Assembly (NCBI GenBank): GCA_025370055.1
Contig: CP073041.1
Location: forward strand, 5,612,272-5,676,271
DNA length: 64,000 nt
Source of the DNA: Woronichinia naegeliana WA131
GTDB taxonomy: Bacteria; Cyanobacteriota; Cyanobacteriia; Cyanobacteriales; Microcystaceae
Direction of reading: 5' to 3'
Each line of letters begins with the position of its first letter. Within the stretch, counting starts at the first letter, position 1. Below, one piece after another: positions 8,810 through 17,298 of this stretch. The notes under the pieces are model-generated. The model was not told where the DNA came from and did no database searches. It saw nothing but the letters and a program-made list of their open reading frames with translations. The position numbers and the translations under genes are program-made.

Positions 8810-9082
8810 ATGCGATCGCCGCTTTTAAACCTACCAAGAGAAAGAATACCTAATCTTGCCATTCAATATCTAACTGATACCCAAGGCAATCCAAACGCTG
8901 TTATTACTGCGATCGCCATTTGGAAACAAATTTTTCCTGAAAACCTGAACTCTGTAGAAATGCTAACGGAGAGTATCGAAGATTATTGCCTAAATCGGGC
9001 AATGGATGAAGCCTTAGAAACGCCACTTTTATCTCAAGCAGAAGCTCTCAAGTTTTTAGAGGAAGATTCTGATAAAGGGTGA
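8810..9082 (+). CDS. Small hypothetical protein with antitoxin-like C-terminus
   Basis: This frame encodes 90 residues. The tail LLSQAEALKFLEEDSDKG resembles the C-terminal ends of several cyanobacterial antitoxin-like proteins. The first codons lie in a GCGATCGC-type motif plus CTTTTAAACCT, repeated at ~8248, so the annotated start may not be genuine. No toxin gene follows; a MITE begins 16 bp downstream. It may be a remnant. Confidence 0.35.
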   Translation: MRSPLLNLPRERIPNLAIQYLTDTQGNPNAVITAIAIWKQIFPENLNSVEMLTESIEDYCLNRAMDEALETPLLSQAEALKFLEEDSDKG

Positions 9083-9097
9083 CTATCGTATAGGAAT

Positions 9098-9219
9098 CAG
9101 CAATTCTAAATTTAGGGTTTCATGACATAAAAAGCCTTATAACAAAAGGGTTGTACAATTCTTAACAATTGGAGTGATCGCTGAAACGACGCAAAATCGT
9201 TCCAAATTTATTTTTGCTG
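9098..9219. mobile_element. 122-bp MITE (CAGCAA family), copy 1
   Basis: Starts CAGCAATTCTAAATTTAG and ends AAATTTATTTTTGCTG, making terminal inverted repeats. The inner motif CGCTGAAACGACGCAAAATC is shared, inverted, with the 122-bp element at 42482-42603. The ends resemble those of the IS at 37053-38578 (CAGCAATTCCAAATTCA), a likely mobiliser. No clean target duplication is visible here. Confidence 0.65.
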
Positions 9220-9704
9220 GGATTATGTGACACAAACAATGCAACTCAAAAAAACTCTTTTCAAACTGTTCTTTACGCAAATCTCCCAATCTATAAACTC
9301 ATACCAAATCCGCTTGTAAAACACCGTTAATATTTTGTAGGAGTTTGATTCCCAAATCCATAGAGTGTAAGGCTTAGAGACTAAGCTCCTACCTCGAATA
9401 AAAAGGAATTTGAAAACAAAATTTGGTATCAAAGCCATGCACAGTAAGTCTTTGGGTCGTTGCCCCCCTTTTTAAGGCTAATGTGTACACACAAGTCTTT
9501 GATTTTCCGTTTAACCTTCTCTAGCCCCCTTGTATCTTAAAGGAAGAGTGGTAGACCGATTCCCCCTTGGTTATAAAAGCCGAGATTTAGTCTAGGTCGC
9601 CACTCATCAATCCTTCAAAAACTCGAAAAATCGAGAGGGTCACGAACCCGCAGTGAACAAGGTCGAGTAATGAAGATAAAAACTCAAAGTAAAGGGGTAA
9701 AAGC
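9220..9704. other. Non-coding stretch: relic edges and left end of IS110
   Basis: No convincing gene lies in this 485-bp stretch. It contains copy 2 of the 50-bp repeat (9483-9532), then ~170 bp leading into the IS110 transposase relic. In IS110 elements this region upstream of the transposase encodes the bridge RNA that pairs with target and donor DNA. A short inverted motif, ACTCGAAAAATCGAG (9619-9633), lies within it. Confidence 0.4.
9483..9532. repeat. 50-bp dispersed repeat, copy 2
   Basis: Begins GTGTACACACAAGTCTTTGA and ends TAGCCCCCTTG; matches 3284-3333 with about nine mismatches. Confidence 0.5.
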
Positions 9705-10145
9705 ATGGAAACTCAAGTAGCAGGCCAATGGGTTGGTATAGATGTCAGCAAAGCCAAGTTGGACATAGCTTTACGTCCAGTGAATAAGGTTTTGCAAGTA
9801 ACCAATCAAGAGTCAGGCTGGCTGGAATTAAGCGAACAACTCAAAAAATACAAAATTGAGTTAATCATCATCGAATCAACAGGAGGAATGGAAAGAGGAG
9901 TGGCTCAAAAGCTGCAAAAGGAGGAATTCAAGGTAGCAGTGATTAATCCCAAAAGAGCCAGGGATTTTGCCGAGGTATTAGCCCATTTTGGAGAAGCCTT
10001 GCAACCAAGCCCAAAACCGTTAGCATCAGAATCTCAAGTAGCTTTATCCGATTTGGTCAATCGTCGTAGTCAGTTAGTGGAAATGCTAAACAGTGAACAA
10101 AAACGATCGCACTATTGCTCTTTTTACGGCGATCGCTCTTTTTAA
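9705..10145 (+). pseudogene. IS110 family transposase relic, internally deleted and truncated
   Basis: The N-terminal RuvC-like part is recognisable: WVGIDVSKAKLDIALRP (first Asp), IIIESTGGMERGV (Glu), and INPKRARDFA. The conserved stretch normally following ARDFA, with the motif AKTDxIDA (remaining catalytic Asp residues), is missing; the frame passes straight to EVLAHFGEALQPSPKPLA. After SQLVEMLNSEQKR the sequence departs from the family, so the Tnp20 domain with its serine is gone. It cannot be an active recombinase. Confidence 0.75.
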
Positions 10146-10230
10146 TCGTAAACAACAAAACCGCGATTTCAGCAAACCCTAATCAAGTATTAAGGTAGAT
10201 TAGAGACATTCCCTACTTCTCCTAACGCCG

Positions 10231-11034
10231 ATGACAGTCACCACTGAACGCTTAGTTGCTTCCCCTCCCTCTGAAGCGACAGAAACCCCAGAGATTTTTT
10301 ATCCCAGTTCCGACGGAGAACCCTTGGCCGAAACCCATCAGCACGTCCTCGCTATTTTAATGGCCCTTGCTCTTCTGCGCTTGTATTTGCAGGAACAGCC
10401 CGCCGTTGTCTTTGCTAATCAGTTTTTTTATTACATTGAGAACAATCCCAAGGCACGGGTCGCTCCCGATGTGATGGTGGTGTTTGATATTCCCAAAAAG
10501 CTCTACGGTAATTACAAATTGTGGGAAGGAAAACAAGCTCCTGCCATTATTTTTGAAGTCACTTCCGCAGGGACAAAGGAAACGGATTGGGGTTTCAAAA
10601 AAACGCTCTATGAGCAGTTAGGGGTAACAGAATATTGGTTATTTGATCCCTATGGGGAATGGATAACAGAGCAGTTAAAGGGTTATCGGTTAAATGAGGA
10701 GGGAATGTATAAGCCGATTACGGATAGTTGTAGTCAAGTATTGCAATTAAGATTAGAGGCGGATGAGTACCTGATCAGTTTTTATCGGTTGGATAATGGG
10801 GAAAAGTTATTGACCCCAGAGGAGTTGTTTCTGGCGGCTCTGGAGGCTAATCAACGGGCAGAACAGGAGAAAGTAAAGGCAGAGGAAGCTCAACTACTGG
10901 CTGAAGAAGCCCAGTTACTTGCCCAACAGGAAAAAGCAAAGGCGGTAGAAGCTGAGTTAATCGCCCAACAGGAAAAAGCTAGAGCAGATCGCCTAGCGGA
11001 AAAATTGCGACAATTAGGCGTTGAGGTGGATTAG
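10231..11034 (+). CDS. Uma2 family endonuclease-like protein with coiled-coil tail
   Basis: A 267-residue Uma2 protein. The core motifs RVAPDVMVVFDIP and PAIIFEVTSAGTKETDWG supply the acidic residues of a PD-(D/E)XK-like site, followed by LYEQLGVTEYWLFDP. The last ~60 residues form an Ala/Glu/Gln/Lys-rich coiled coil (AEEAQLLAEEAQLLAQQEKA) common in cyanobacterial members. The role is unknown. A TTGACA-like motif is not obvious in the 85-bp gap upstream. Confidence 0.82.
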   Translation: MTVTTERLVASPPSEATETPEIFYPSSDGEPLAETHQHVLAILMALALLRLYLQEQPAVVFANQFFYYIENNPKARVAPDVMVVFDIPKKLYGNYKLWEGKQAPAIIFEVTSAGTKETDWGFKKTLYEQLGVTEYWLFDPYGEWITEQLKGYRLNEEGMYKPITDSCSQVLQLRLEADEYLISFYRLDNGEKLLTPEELFLAALEANQRAEQEKVKAEEAQLLAEEAQLLAQQEKAKAVEAELIAQQEKARADRLAEKLRQLGVEVD

Positions 11035-11135
11035 GGAAATTCTTCTAAGAGAATAGACATCTTGCACAATAGCGTTTGATCCCCCTAAATCCCCCTTAAA
11101 AAGGGGGACTTGTCCCTGGAATGTATCTAAAAAAA

Positions 11136-11270
11136 TTACAGTTCCCAAAATGGACGGGGTTTATCGTCTAATATAAATTTGTGGTCTTTCGGTAAGCGGT
11201 TTAGGATTGGCACATACCACTTGATCAAATCATATAACCTCTGAATTATTTTTAATTCATTTGTACTCAC
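11136..11270 (-). pseudogene. avd: avd relic (DGR accessory variability determinant), N-terminal third only
   Basis: From a GTG at 11270 the frame reads [20 protein letters not shown], then KDHKFILDD, the conserved first helix of the four-helix-bundle Avd protein of diversity-generating retroelements. Homology ends there and a stop follows at 11136; full Avd proteins are about 110-130 residues. It lies 60 bp beyond the stop of the KAP-FGE gene, on the same strand. That is the expected order for a DGR target, avd and RT cassette, but no RT or template repeat follows. Confidence 0.72.
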
Positions 11271-11330
11271 AGTGTTTTGAAAATCCTGGGTAAAGGGTAA
11301 AGGGATAATAAGAAAAGAGGGTAACGAAGC

Positions 11331-14075
11331 CTAGAACGAAGAAAGAACCAAGCGAAAACCGATGCTGATGTACCTGCCGTCCGCATTGTACCAGTACCGA
11401 AACGCCGAACGACAGTACCCCGAATTGATGAACCAAGAACCACCGCGCAGTACATGATAGCTTTCATTACTATCTGACCATATAATACTTCCATTGTTTT
11501 TGATGTTCTCTGGTTTATTGGCATAACTATCATGCCAAGAGTCTTCACACCATTCCCAGACATTGCCGTGCGTATCGTATAAACCCCAATCATTTGGCTT
11601 TTTATGTCCCACTGAATGAGTTTTGGAATCTGAGTTCTCGTCATACCAGGCATAGTCTCCCAGTTGGCTTTCATCATCACCGAAATAGTAACGGGTTTGC
11701 GTTCCTGCTCGACAGGCATATTCCCATTCAGCTTCGGTGGGTAAGCGAAAGTCTTGTCCTGTTAATTTCCTCAGTTTTTGACAGAAAGCTTGGGCATCCT
11801 GCCAACTGACCTGTTCAACGGGATTTTTAGGATTATCTTGAAACTTCGAGGGATTGTTGCCCATGACTGCTTGATATTGCTCTTGGGTTACGGGATATTT
11901 CCCTAGAAAATATTTCTGCAAAGTGACTCGATGTATAGGTAATTCACGGTTAAATACCTCTATTGAATATTTTTGATTAAGGCGTTGCACTTCTGCCTCG
12001 TCTGTTCCCATCAAAAAACTGCCTCCAGGAATTTCCACCATTTGACCTAAAATTTGGTCAACGACCACTTGTAAATCGGGTGCTAATAAAGACGATAGAT
12101 TTTTTACAACCAGACCTTGATTTTGGCGAATGACCTGGGGCGAAACCTGCAATAATTTCTGAACGTTAAGATTGGCTAGGCTAAATTGAGAACTAACTTG
12201 ATTGCTTTCCGACTCCTTTACATTTTCTTGAACATTATAAGCTAATAACGCCCGTAACTTATCGTGACCTAACCAATAGATGAGTCTATTTTTTTCTTGA
12301 GATGAAAATTCGCCCTGACCTTTGACATTATCAAAGTTTTTTCTGTTTCCTACTAAATCATATCGATAAAGTGTAGAAAGTAACGATTTATCTAACTCTA
12401 AATCCAACAACAAGAGAGGATATTTCAAACTAATAGCCGTAAACTTCGCTAACTGGAAAACCGTTAACGGCTCTTGGCTCATAGTTCCTTCACCCTCTTC
12501 AATTCGATCAAATAAGCCCGTTAAATAGGCAATATAAAACTTAAGGCGAAACAAATTGAGAAATTGCTTAATCCGACGAGGATTGTAATCAAAAATAGGC
12601 GCGACCATGCGAATTGCATCCCGTTCTGTCGAGGAATCTTGATCAAAGATTACTTTGATAGTTTCTAATCGCTTTTGGGTTTGAGTCGGTAGGAATTTTG
12701 CTTCAGTCTGAACCAATTGCTGAGTGATCGCCGTTAGGTTGGTTGTCTGCTCAATCGTTTCAGGAATTTGACTGGTTTGCAAGTTTTGATTCTTACCTTT
12801 AAACCAAGTCAATTTTGGTAACGTCCAAAACGATCTTTGCGTAGGTGTTATTTTCGTGGAAGCCGATGGGGATTTAGACTTCGTTAATTGCTCAAATAAA
12901 CGATCAAAATCGGTGAGAGACGGTTGCGGAACCTGGAAAGGAAGTTGCACAAACTTTTCAATAAAACTATAACCGTAGGCTAAACCCTTATCGAGTTTTC
13001 TCTGAACTAAAATCTCTGGGTCAATCTCCTGGATTTCTGATGGTAAATAGGTTAAAAGCTGCTCGTATTTAACCGCTAAACTGGCCGCCACCTTTTCCCG
13101 ATCCATTCCCAAAATAAAAACCACAGAAGGATCTTCCGCGATCATTAAATTAATCGCCTGCATTAAATCCGCCGCCTTGGGATGCTCACAACGGTCTAAA
13201 TCATCAATAAAAACAAAGACTTTACCCTCGCCAATATAGGCATCGACAATTTTGCCAAAATCTTCGTGAAATTCTTCAATAAAAGCCGATTGTTTTTTGT
13301 AATCTGGAGCTTCTATATATTTAATGAGATTGTTTTTAGGATTATTGAGTAATTTTTGAAAATTTCCAAATAAACTTCGGATTCCCGCAATAACTCCTGT
13401 ACCCGATAAGGTTAAACCACCAACGGTAAATAAGATTTTGAAAGCAGCTTGTATTCTGTTCCAAAGAACATCCTGAGAGTTTGTCGCTTTGACCAATTCT
13501 GTAATACCCTGTACTCCATAGATAGCCAAAATCAAAGGAATGGCAATAGTGGTACACACAACAAAAAGCATTAACGGCAAGGATTTGATTAATTCAAATA
13601 GCCCTTTTTCTAGGTTAAAACGCAAAAATTGTAATTTGAAATATCCGTAGAGAATCCGAGGCCAATCGCGCCAACTTTTAGGGGTAGAAATTTGCTTAAT
13701 AAATGACAGAGCAAAAGTTGCCCAAACGGACTCCGCTTTATCGTGTCGCCAGGCATTAAACCAAACCGTTCTTTGTCCCTTCTCCCGTAAATATTTATCC
13801 AACTGCTTCATAAAAGAAGACTTGCCACTGCCCCACTCTCCTTCAATGGAAAGCGTCAACGGCGGCTCTGTATCAGGATTTAATAAAAATTCGGCGATCG
13901 CCGTCACATAGGGAGTAAAACCAAGAGCATCATCCACCGTTGCCTGGTCACTCAGACTGGTACGGTAAACCGTGAAGGATTGATCACGCTCAGAAGGTTC
14001 AGAGGACTTTGTTGATACCGTTTTGTCTCCCTCAGAAAGATTTTCAAACTCCGATACAACAGGCGGTGACTCCAT
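11331..14075 (-). CDS. KAP P-loop NTPase fused to C-terminal FGE-sulfatase/C-type-lectin-fold domain, probable DGR target
   Basis: A 914-residue protein. The KAP NTPase domain has Walker A GEWGSGKSS (~79-87), two hydrophobic segments inserted after it (~165-190 and ~212-232) as is typical of KAP proteins, and Walker B KVFVFIDDLDRC (~285-296). The C-terminal ~236 residues form an FGE-like C-type-lectin fold: MVEIPGGSFLMGTDEAE, RLPTEAEWEYACRAGT, GLYDTHGNVWEWCEDSW, then VLRGGSWF...IGFRLV. FGE-fold domains are the standard display domain for DGR-mutated proteins. Here it probably binds a ligand and signals through a membrane-associated ATPase. Confidence 0.85.
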   Translation of the reverse strand: MESPPVVSEFENLSEGDKTVSTKSSEPSERDQSFTVYRTSLSDQATVDDALGFTPYVTAIAEFLLNPDTEPPLTLSIEGEWGSGKSSFMKQLDKYLREKGQRTVWFNAWRHDKAESVWATFALSFIKQISTPKSWRDWPRILYGYFKLQFLRFNLEKGLFELIKSLPLMLFVVCTTIAIPLILAIYGVQGITELVKATNSQDVLWNRIQAAFKILFTVGGLTLSGTGVIAGIRSLFGNFQKLLNNPKNNLIKYIEAPDYKKQSAFIEEFHEDFGKIVDAYIGEGKVFVFIDDLDRCEHPKAADLMQAINLMIAEDPSVVFILGMDREKVAASLAVKYEQLLTYLPSEIQEIDPEILVQRKLDKGLAYGYSFIEKFVQLPFQVPQPSLTDFDRLFEQLTKSKSPSASTKITPTQRSFWTLPKLTWFKGKNQNLQTSQIPETIEQTTNLTAITQQLVQTEAKFLPTQTQKRLETIKVIFDQDSSTERDAIRMVAPIFDYNPRRIKQFLNLFRLKFYIAYLTGLFDRIEEGEGTMSQEPLTVFQLAKFTAISLKYPLLLLDLELDKSLLSTLYRYDLVGNRKNFDNVKGQGEFSSQEKNRLIYWLGHDKLRALLAYNVQENVKESESNQVSSQFSLANLNVQKLLQVSPQVIRQNQGLVVKNLSSLLAPDLQVVVDQILGQMVEIPGGSFLMGTDEAEVQRLNQKYSIEVFNRELPIHRVTLQKYFLGKYPVTQEQYQAVMGNNPSKFQDNPKNPVEQVSWQDAQAFCQKLRKLTGQDFRLPTEAEWEYACRAGTQTRYYFGDDESQLGDYAWYDENSDSKTHSVGHKKPNDWGLYDTHGNVWEWCEDSWHDSYANKPENIKNNGSIIWSDSNESYHVLRGGSWFINSGYCRSAFRYWYNADGRYISIGFRLVLSSF
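11355..11447 (-). other. Probable DGR variable region in the KAP-FGE gene
   Basis: The codons for residues ~877-907 run RGGSW-FINSGYCRSAFRYWYN-ADGRYISIGFR. Variable positions are filled by NNC codons (TTC, ATC, TAC, TAC, TAC, GGC, TAC, ATC, AGC), as expected when AAC codons of a template are mutated at adenines. The flanking framework RGGSW and IGFR is that of known DGR targets. No template repeat was found in the window. Confidence 0.65.
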
Positions 14076-14336
14076 GATAGTGATTCCAATCCTAGAAACA
14101 GCGATGACAACGAATTGCCTCTTTTTAGCTTAACTGTTTTCGGTACAGTAGTCAGTAACCAGATCCCCTCTTAACAGACAGGGAAAGAGTTAATCGCTTT
14201 TGTTCATCCCCAATCACGCTTTTGTTCATCCCTAATCAGCGATCGCTAGATAAATAAAAAATGCCCCTTGCCCGACTATAGACAGAAACAACCACACCCG
14301 TCAAAATGAAAATAATTGTTATGTTTTGTAAAGAAA

Positions 14337-14879
14337 ATGTTCGGTAAAATCCCTCTCGCTTTAGTTGGTTTGATCGTTGGTGGACTATTGACGGTGATGG
14401 GTTTTGTCGCCTATGCCTTGGATTATGCCACCTTAAACCTGGCAGGTTTTTTCTATGGTGTTCCCCTGCTACTGGGAGGATTAGCCCTCAAAGCCGCAGA
14501 ACTAAAGCCGATTCCTTTTGCTGAACCGACCTCAGAATCAGTATTGGCCCTGCGAAAAGAACAGGCAACCCCCACTCAAAATCAGATTCGCAAAGATGTC
14601 ACCCGCTATCGTTATGGTCAAGAAGCTCATTTGGATGATTCACTGCAACGCTTAGGACTGAGTCCCACCAGTGAAGAACGTCCTGTTTTAACTGCAATTC
14701 GAGAAACTAGCATCGGCGATCGCTATAGTTTAATTCTGACCTTTAAATCCCCTTTTATTCATTTAGCCACCTGGCAAGAGAAGCGAGAAAAGATTGAAAA
14801 GTTTTTTGGCCCCAATATTGAGGTGCAATTAGAACAGTCTGAAGAAAATAAAATAGAAGTGATTATGATTGCTGTCTAA
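14337..14879 (+). CDS. DUF2854 family membrane protein
   Basis: About 180 residues. Two N-terminal membrane segments (IPLALVGLIVGGLLTVMGFV and NLAGFFYGVPLLLGGLAL) precede the conserved AAELKPIPF and a soluble C-terminal domain. DUF2854 is restricted to cyanobacteria and plastids and has no settled function. The ATG at 14337 was chosen because homology begins at FGKIPLA; a TTG at 14316 is also in frame. Confidence 0.82.
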   Translation: MFGKIPLALVGLIVGGLLTVMGFVAYALDYATLNLAGFFYGVPLLLGGLALKAAELKPIPFAEPTSESVLALRKEQATPTQNQIRKDVTRYRYGQEAHLDDSLQRLGLSPTSEERPVLTAIRETSIGDRYSLILTFKSPFIHLATWQEKREKIEKFFGPNIEVQLEQSEENKIEVIMIAV

Positions 14880-14930
14880 AGCTTAAACGGTTGATAATCT
14901 AATATTTTCGATTTTAAACTTGGCATGAGT

Positions 14931-15057
14931 CAGGGCAAACGCATCTAAATTCTAGACTCCTTATCTGATAAGACTTTCAGCATTTCATAAAAAATCAATC
15001 ATGATCTCGGAAACCTTTATCCAGCCTACCTTTCAAAAATAAGATGCGTTCGCCCTG
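14931..15057. mobile_element. 127-bp MITE (CAGGGC family), copy 1
   Basis: Terminal inverted repeats are CAGGGCAAACGCATCT and AGATGCGTTCGCCCTG (as read at the right end). A perfect 10-bp target duplication, TGGCATGAGT, flanks it at 14921-14930 and 15058-15067. There is no coding capacity. The duplication length fits IS4-type transposition. Confidence 0.88.
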
Positions 15058-15095
15058 TGGCATGAGTCAATATTTGACATTGAATTATCTCATTT

Positions 15096-15974
15096 ATGAT
15101 TACTGAATCTCCCCTCTCTGAACCGACTTGGCTAACCATTGTCCGGCTTCTCCGTTGGCATAAACCAGCCGGCCGCTTAATTTTAATGATTCCGGCTCTG
15201 TGGGCCATTTTTTTAGCTGCCGAAGGGAAACCGCCCTTACCTTTAATCGGCATTATTATTTTAGGAACCTTGGCTACCAGTGCCTTGGGCTGTGTGGTCA
15301 ATGACCTCTGGGACAGAAATATTGATCCCCAGGTGGAACGCACCAAAAGCAGACCGATCGCAGCCCGAACTCTCTCCATTCAAGTGGGTATTGGCGTGGC
15401 GATCATTGCCCTACTCTGTGCAGCCGGTCTAGCCCTCTATTTAAACCCCCTGAGTTTTTGGCTGTGTGTGGCGGCGGTTCCTGTGATTATTGGTTATCCC
15501 TTGGCTAAACGGGTTTTTCCAGTCCCTCAATTGGTTTTATCTATAGCTTGGGGGTTTGCTGTTCTGATTAGTTGGACGGCGATCTCGGCCCATCTAGATT
15601 TTGCTGCCTGGGTATTGTGGTTAGCGACCATTTTTTGGACATTGGGATTTGACACCGTATATGCCATGGCGGATCGGGAAGATGATCAACGCATTGGGGT
15701 AAAGTCCAGTGCCATCTTTTTTGGTCAATACGCAGGGGAAGCCGTTGGTATTTTCTTTGCCAGTACGATCGCTGCTTTTATCTATTTGGGGATGATTTTG
15801 CCCCTGAATATTCTCTATTGGTTGGCCCTAGCGATGGCGATCATGGGATGGGTGATTCAGTATCTTCGCCTGAGTCAGTCGGAAATTCCGGCCCATGCCT
15901 ACGGTGAAATTTTTGGACAGAATGTTTGGATTGGCTTTATTTTGTTGGGGGGGATGATTTTGGGTTGGCTTTAG
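15096..15974 (+). CDS. UbiA-family 4-hydroxybenzoate polyprenyltransferase, plastoquinone pathway
   Basis: A 292-residue membrane enzyme that attaches a long polyprenyl chain (solanesyl in cyanobacteria) to 4-hydroxybenzoate, an early step in plastoquinone-9 synthesis. Both prenyl-diphosphate motifs are present: NDLWDRNIDPQVERTKSRP and DTVYAMADREDDQRIGVKS. About eight to nine hydrophobic segments follow. It starts 38 bp after a MITE copy and its target duplication, so its native promoter may have been altered. Confidence 0.9.
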   Translation: MITESPLSEPTWLTIVRLLRWHKPAGRLILMIPALWAIFLAAEGKPPLPLIGIIILGTLATSALGCVVNDLWDRNIDPQVERTKSRPIAARTLSIQVGIGVAIIALLCAAGLALYLNPLSFWLCVAAVPVIIGYPLAKRVFPVPQLVLSIAWGFAVLISWTAISAHLDFAAWVLWLATIFWTLGFDTVYAMADREDDQRIGVKSSAIFFGQYAGEAVGIFFASTIAAFIYLGMILPLNILYWLALAMAIMGWVIQYLRLSQSEIPAHAYGEIFGQNVWIGFILLGGMILGWL

Positions 15975-16040
15975 GAGACTGGGGGAGACTGGGAGACTGG
16001 GGAGATGGGGGAGATGGGGAGACTGGGAGACTGGGAGATG
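15973..16040. repeat. G-rich tandem repeat between convergent genes
   Basis: Irregular tandem copies of GGGAGACTGG and GGGAGATGG fill the gap between ubiA and ndbB. This is low-complexity sequence with no coding sense; it could fold when transcribed or vary in length between strains. Confidence 0.7.
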
Positions 16041-16043
16041 GGG

Positions 16044-17249
16044 TTAGGATTTGAGCAGGGTTAATAGGGGTTGGGCTAACCAGTTAAAGCCAACGGTTAA
16101 CTGATGTTGCCAGGTGGGTAGTCGATAGAGATAGACTAAGCGACGGGCGATCGCGGCGGCGGGGCCAGTTAATTTCAGACCTAAACCACTGAAGGTGGCA
16201 TCTTCTCGACCGAGGGATAACATTTCTCCCAAGGCTTGATAACGGAAGGGCAAAAGGGGGCGATGGGTCAAGGTGGCCCAAATATTCCAAGCACAATAGT
16301 CGGACTGTTGAAAAGCAACCTGGGCTGTGGCTGGAACCCGTTGTCCATTAGTATCTTCACAATAGGCCGCATCCCCTAAGCTATAAATCTCAGGATGATC
16401 CGTCACCTGTAAATAGACATTAGTATTTAATAGACCTGAATGATGATGCGCTAAGGGTAAATCACGAATCAGTTCTAAAGCTTGATTGCCCACCGTCCAA
16501 AGAACTAAATCCACAGGAATCGTATCAATCTGTCCTTTGTAGCGCAAGTCTAAACTAGCTGCCGTCACGGTTTCCACGTCCGTTTCCAAATCGAGCCAGA
16601 TGCCCCTACTTTCTAGAGCCTTTTGGGCCGTTTCGCGATTATATTCTGGGGATTGACTGAGGATGGTATCATTGCGCTCGATCACCCGAATCCGTCCCCT
16701 TTCCCCTAAGCGATCGCTGATTTTGCAAGCTAATTCGATGCCACTGTAACCCCCGCCAACGATTACAACCCGAATTTTTTCTGACTCCGATTGTTCTAAT
16801 AAACGTAAGCGTTCTTTGAGACGATAGGCATCCGCTAGGGTACGGAAGGTTAGGGCATAATCCTTGGCACCTGGTACGGTCGGCACAGGACTTTTACCCC
16901 CCATCGAGATCACCAATTGATCATAACTCAGAGAGTAATCGGCCTGATTTGAGGGAGTAATGTGAATCTGTTTATGGTCAATATCAATGGCAGTTACCTG
17001 GCCCTGATGGAAACGAATGCCGGTTTCGCTCAATAATTCCTCAAAAGGTGGTGCAATTTCCCAGGTCTGCATTTCCTCGGTAATCAATTCGTAGAGAAAA
17101 GGCAAGAAGAGAAAACGATCCTGTTGATCAACGAGAATAATTTCCGGCGTTTGGTGACGTTCCCAGGGCAGTTGGCTAAGACGCAGAGCCGTATAAAGCC
17201 CCCCAAATCCGCCGCCCAGGATGCAAATTCGTAAACGATGTTCAGTCAT
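16044..17249 (-). CDS. ndbB: Type II NAD(P)H dehydrogenase NdbB (demethylphylloquinone reductase type)
   Basis: A 401-residue flavoprotein. The FAD Rossmann motif ICILGGGFGGLYTA lies at the N-terminus and the NAD(P)H-binding VVIVGGGYSGIEL in the middle. YSLGDAAYCE is the late FAD contact. The C-terminus (ARRLVYLYRLPTWQHQLTVG) is an amphipathic membrane-association region. The protein closely resembles the NdbB/NDC1 branch, which reduces demethylphylloquinone in phylloquinone synthesis and may reduce plastoquinone. It is convergent with the ubiA-type gene. Confidence 0.85.
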   Translation of the reverse strand: MTEHRLRICILGGGFGGLYTALRLSQLPWERHQTPEIILVDQQDRFLFLPFLYELITEEMQTWEIAPPFEELLSETGIRFHQGQVTAIDIDHKQIHITPSNQADYSLSYDQLVISMGGKSPVPTVPGAKDYALTFRTLADAYRLKERLRLLEQSESEKIRVVIVGGGYSGIELACKISDRLGERGRIRVIERNDTILSQSPEYNRETAQKALESRGIWLDLETDVETVTAASLDLRYKGQIDTIPVDLVLWTVGNQALELIRDLPLAHHHSGLLNTNVYLQVTDHPEIYSLGDAAYCEDTNGQRVPATAQVAFQQSDYCAWNIWATLTHRPLLPFRYQALGEMLSLGREDATFSGLGLKLTGPAAAIARRLVYLYRLPTWQHQLTVGFNWLAQPLLTLLKS

Positions 17250-17298
17250 AGGAAGAAATTTTGGGTTCAGGGTTTGGGGTTGAGAAAGAAATCCTTCC

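Noticed and set aside
9223-9438. 71-residue reverse-strand frame
   Set aside because: No recognisable motif, no ribosome site, and it lies among repeat debris.
9220-14336. Complete diversity-generating retroelement
   Set aside because: No reverse transcriptase motif (such as xADD or QG) and no second copy of the variable region were found; only the target and an avd relic are present.
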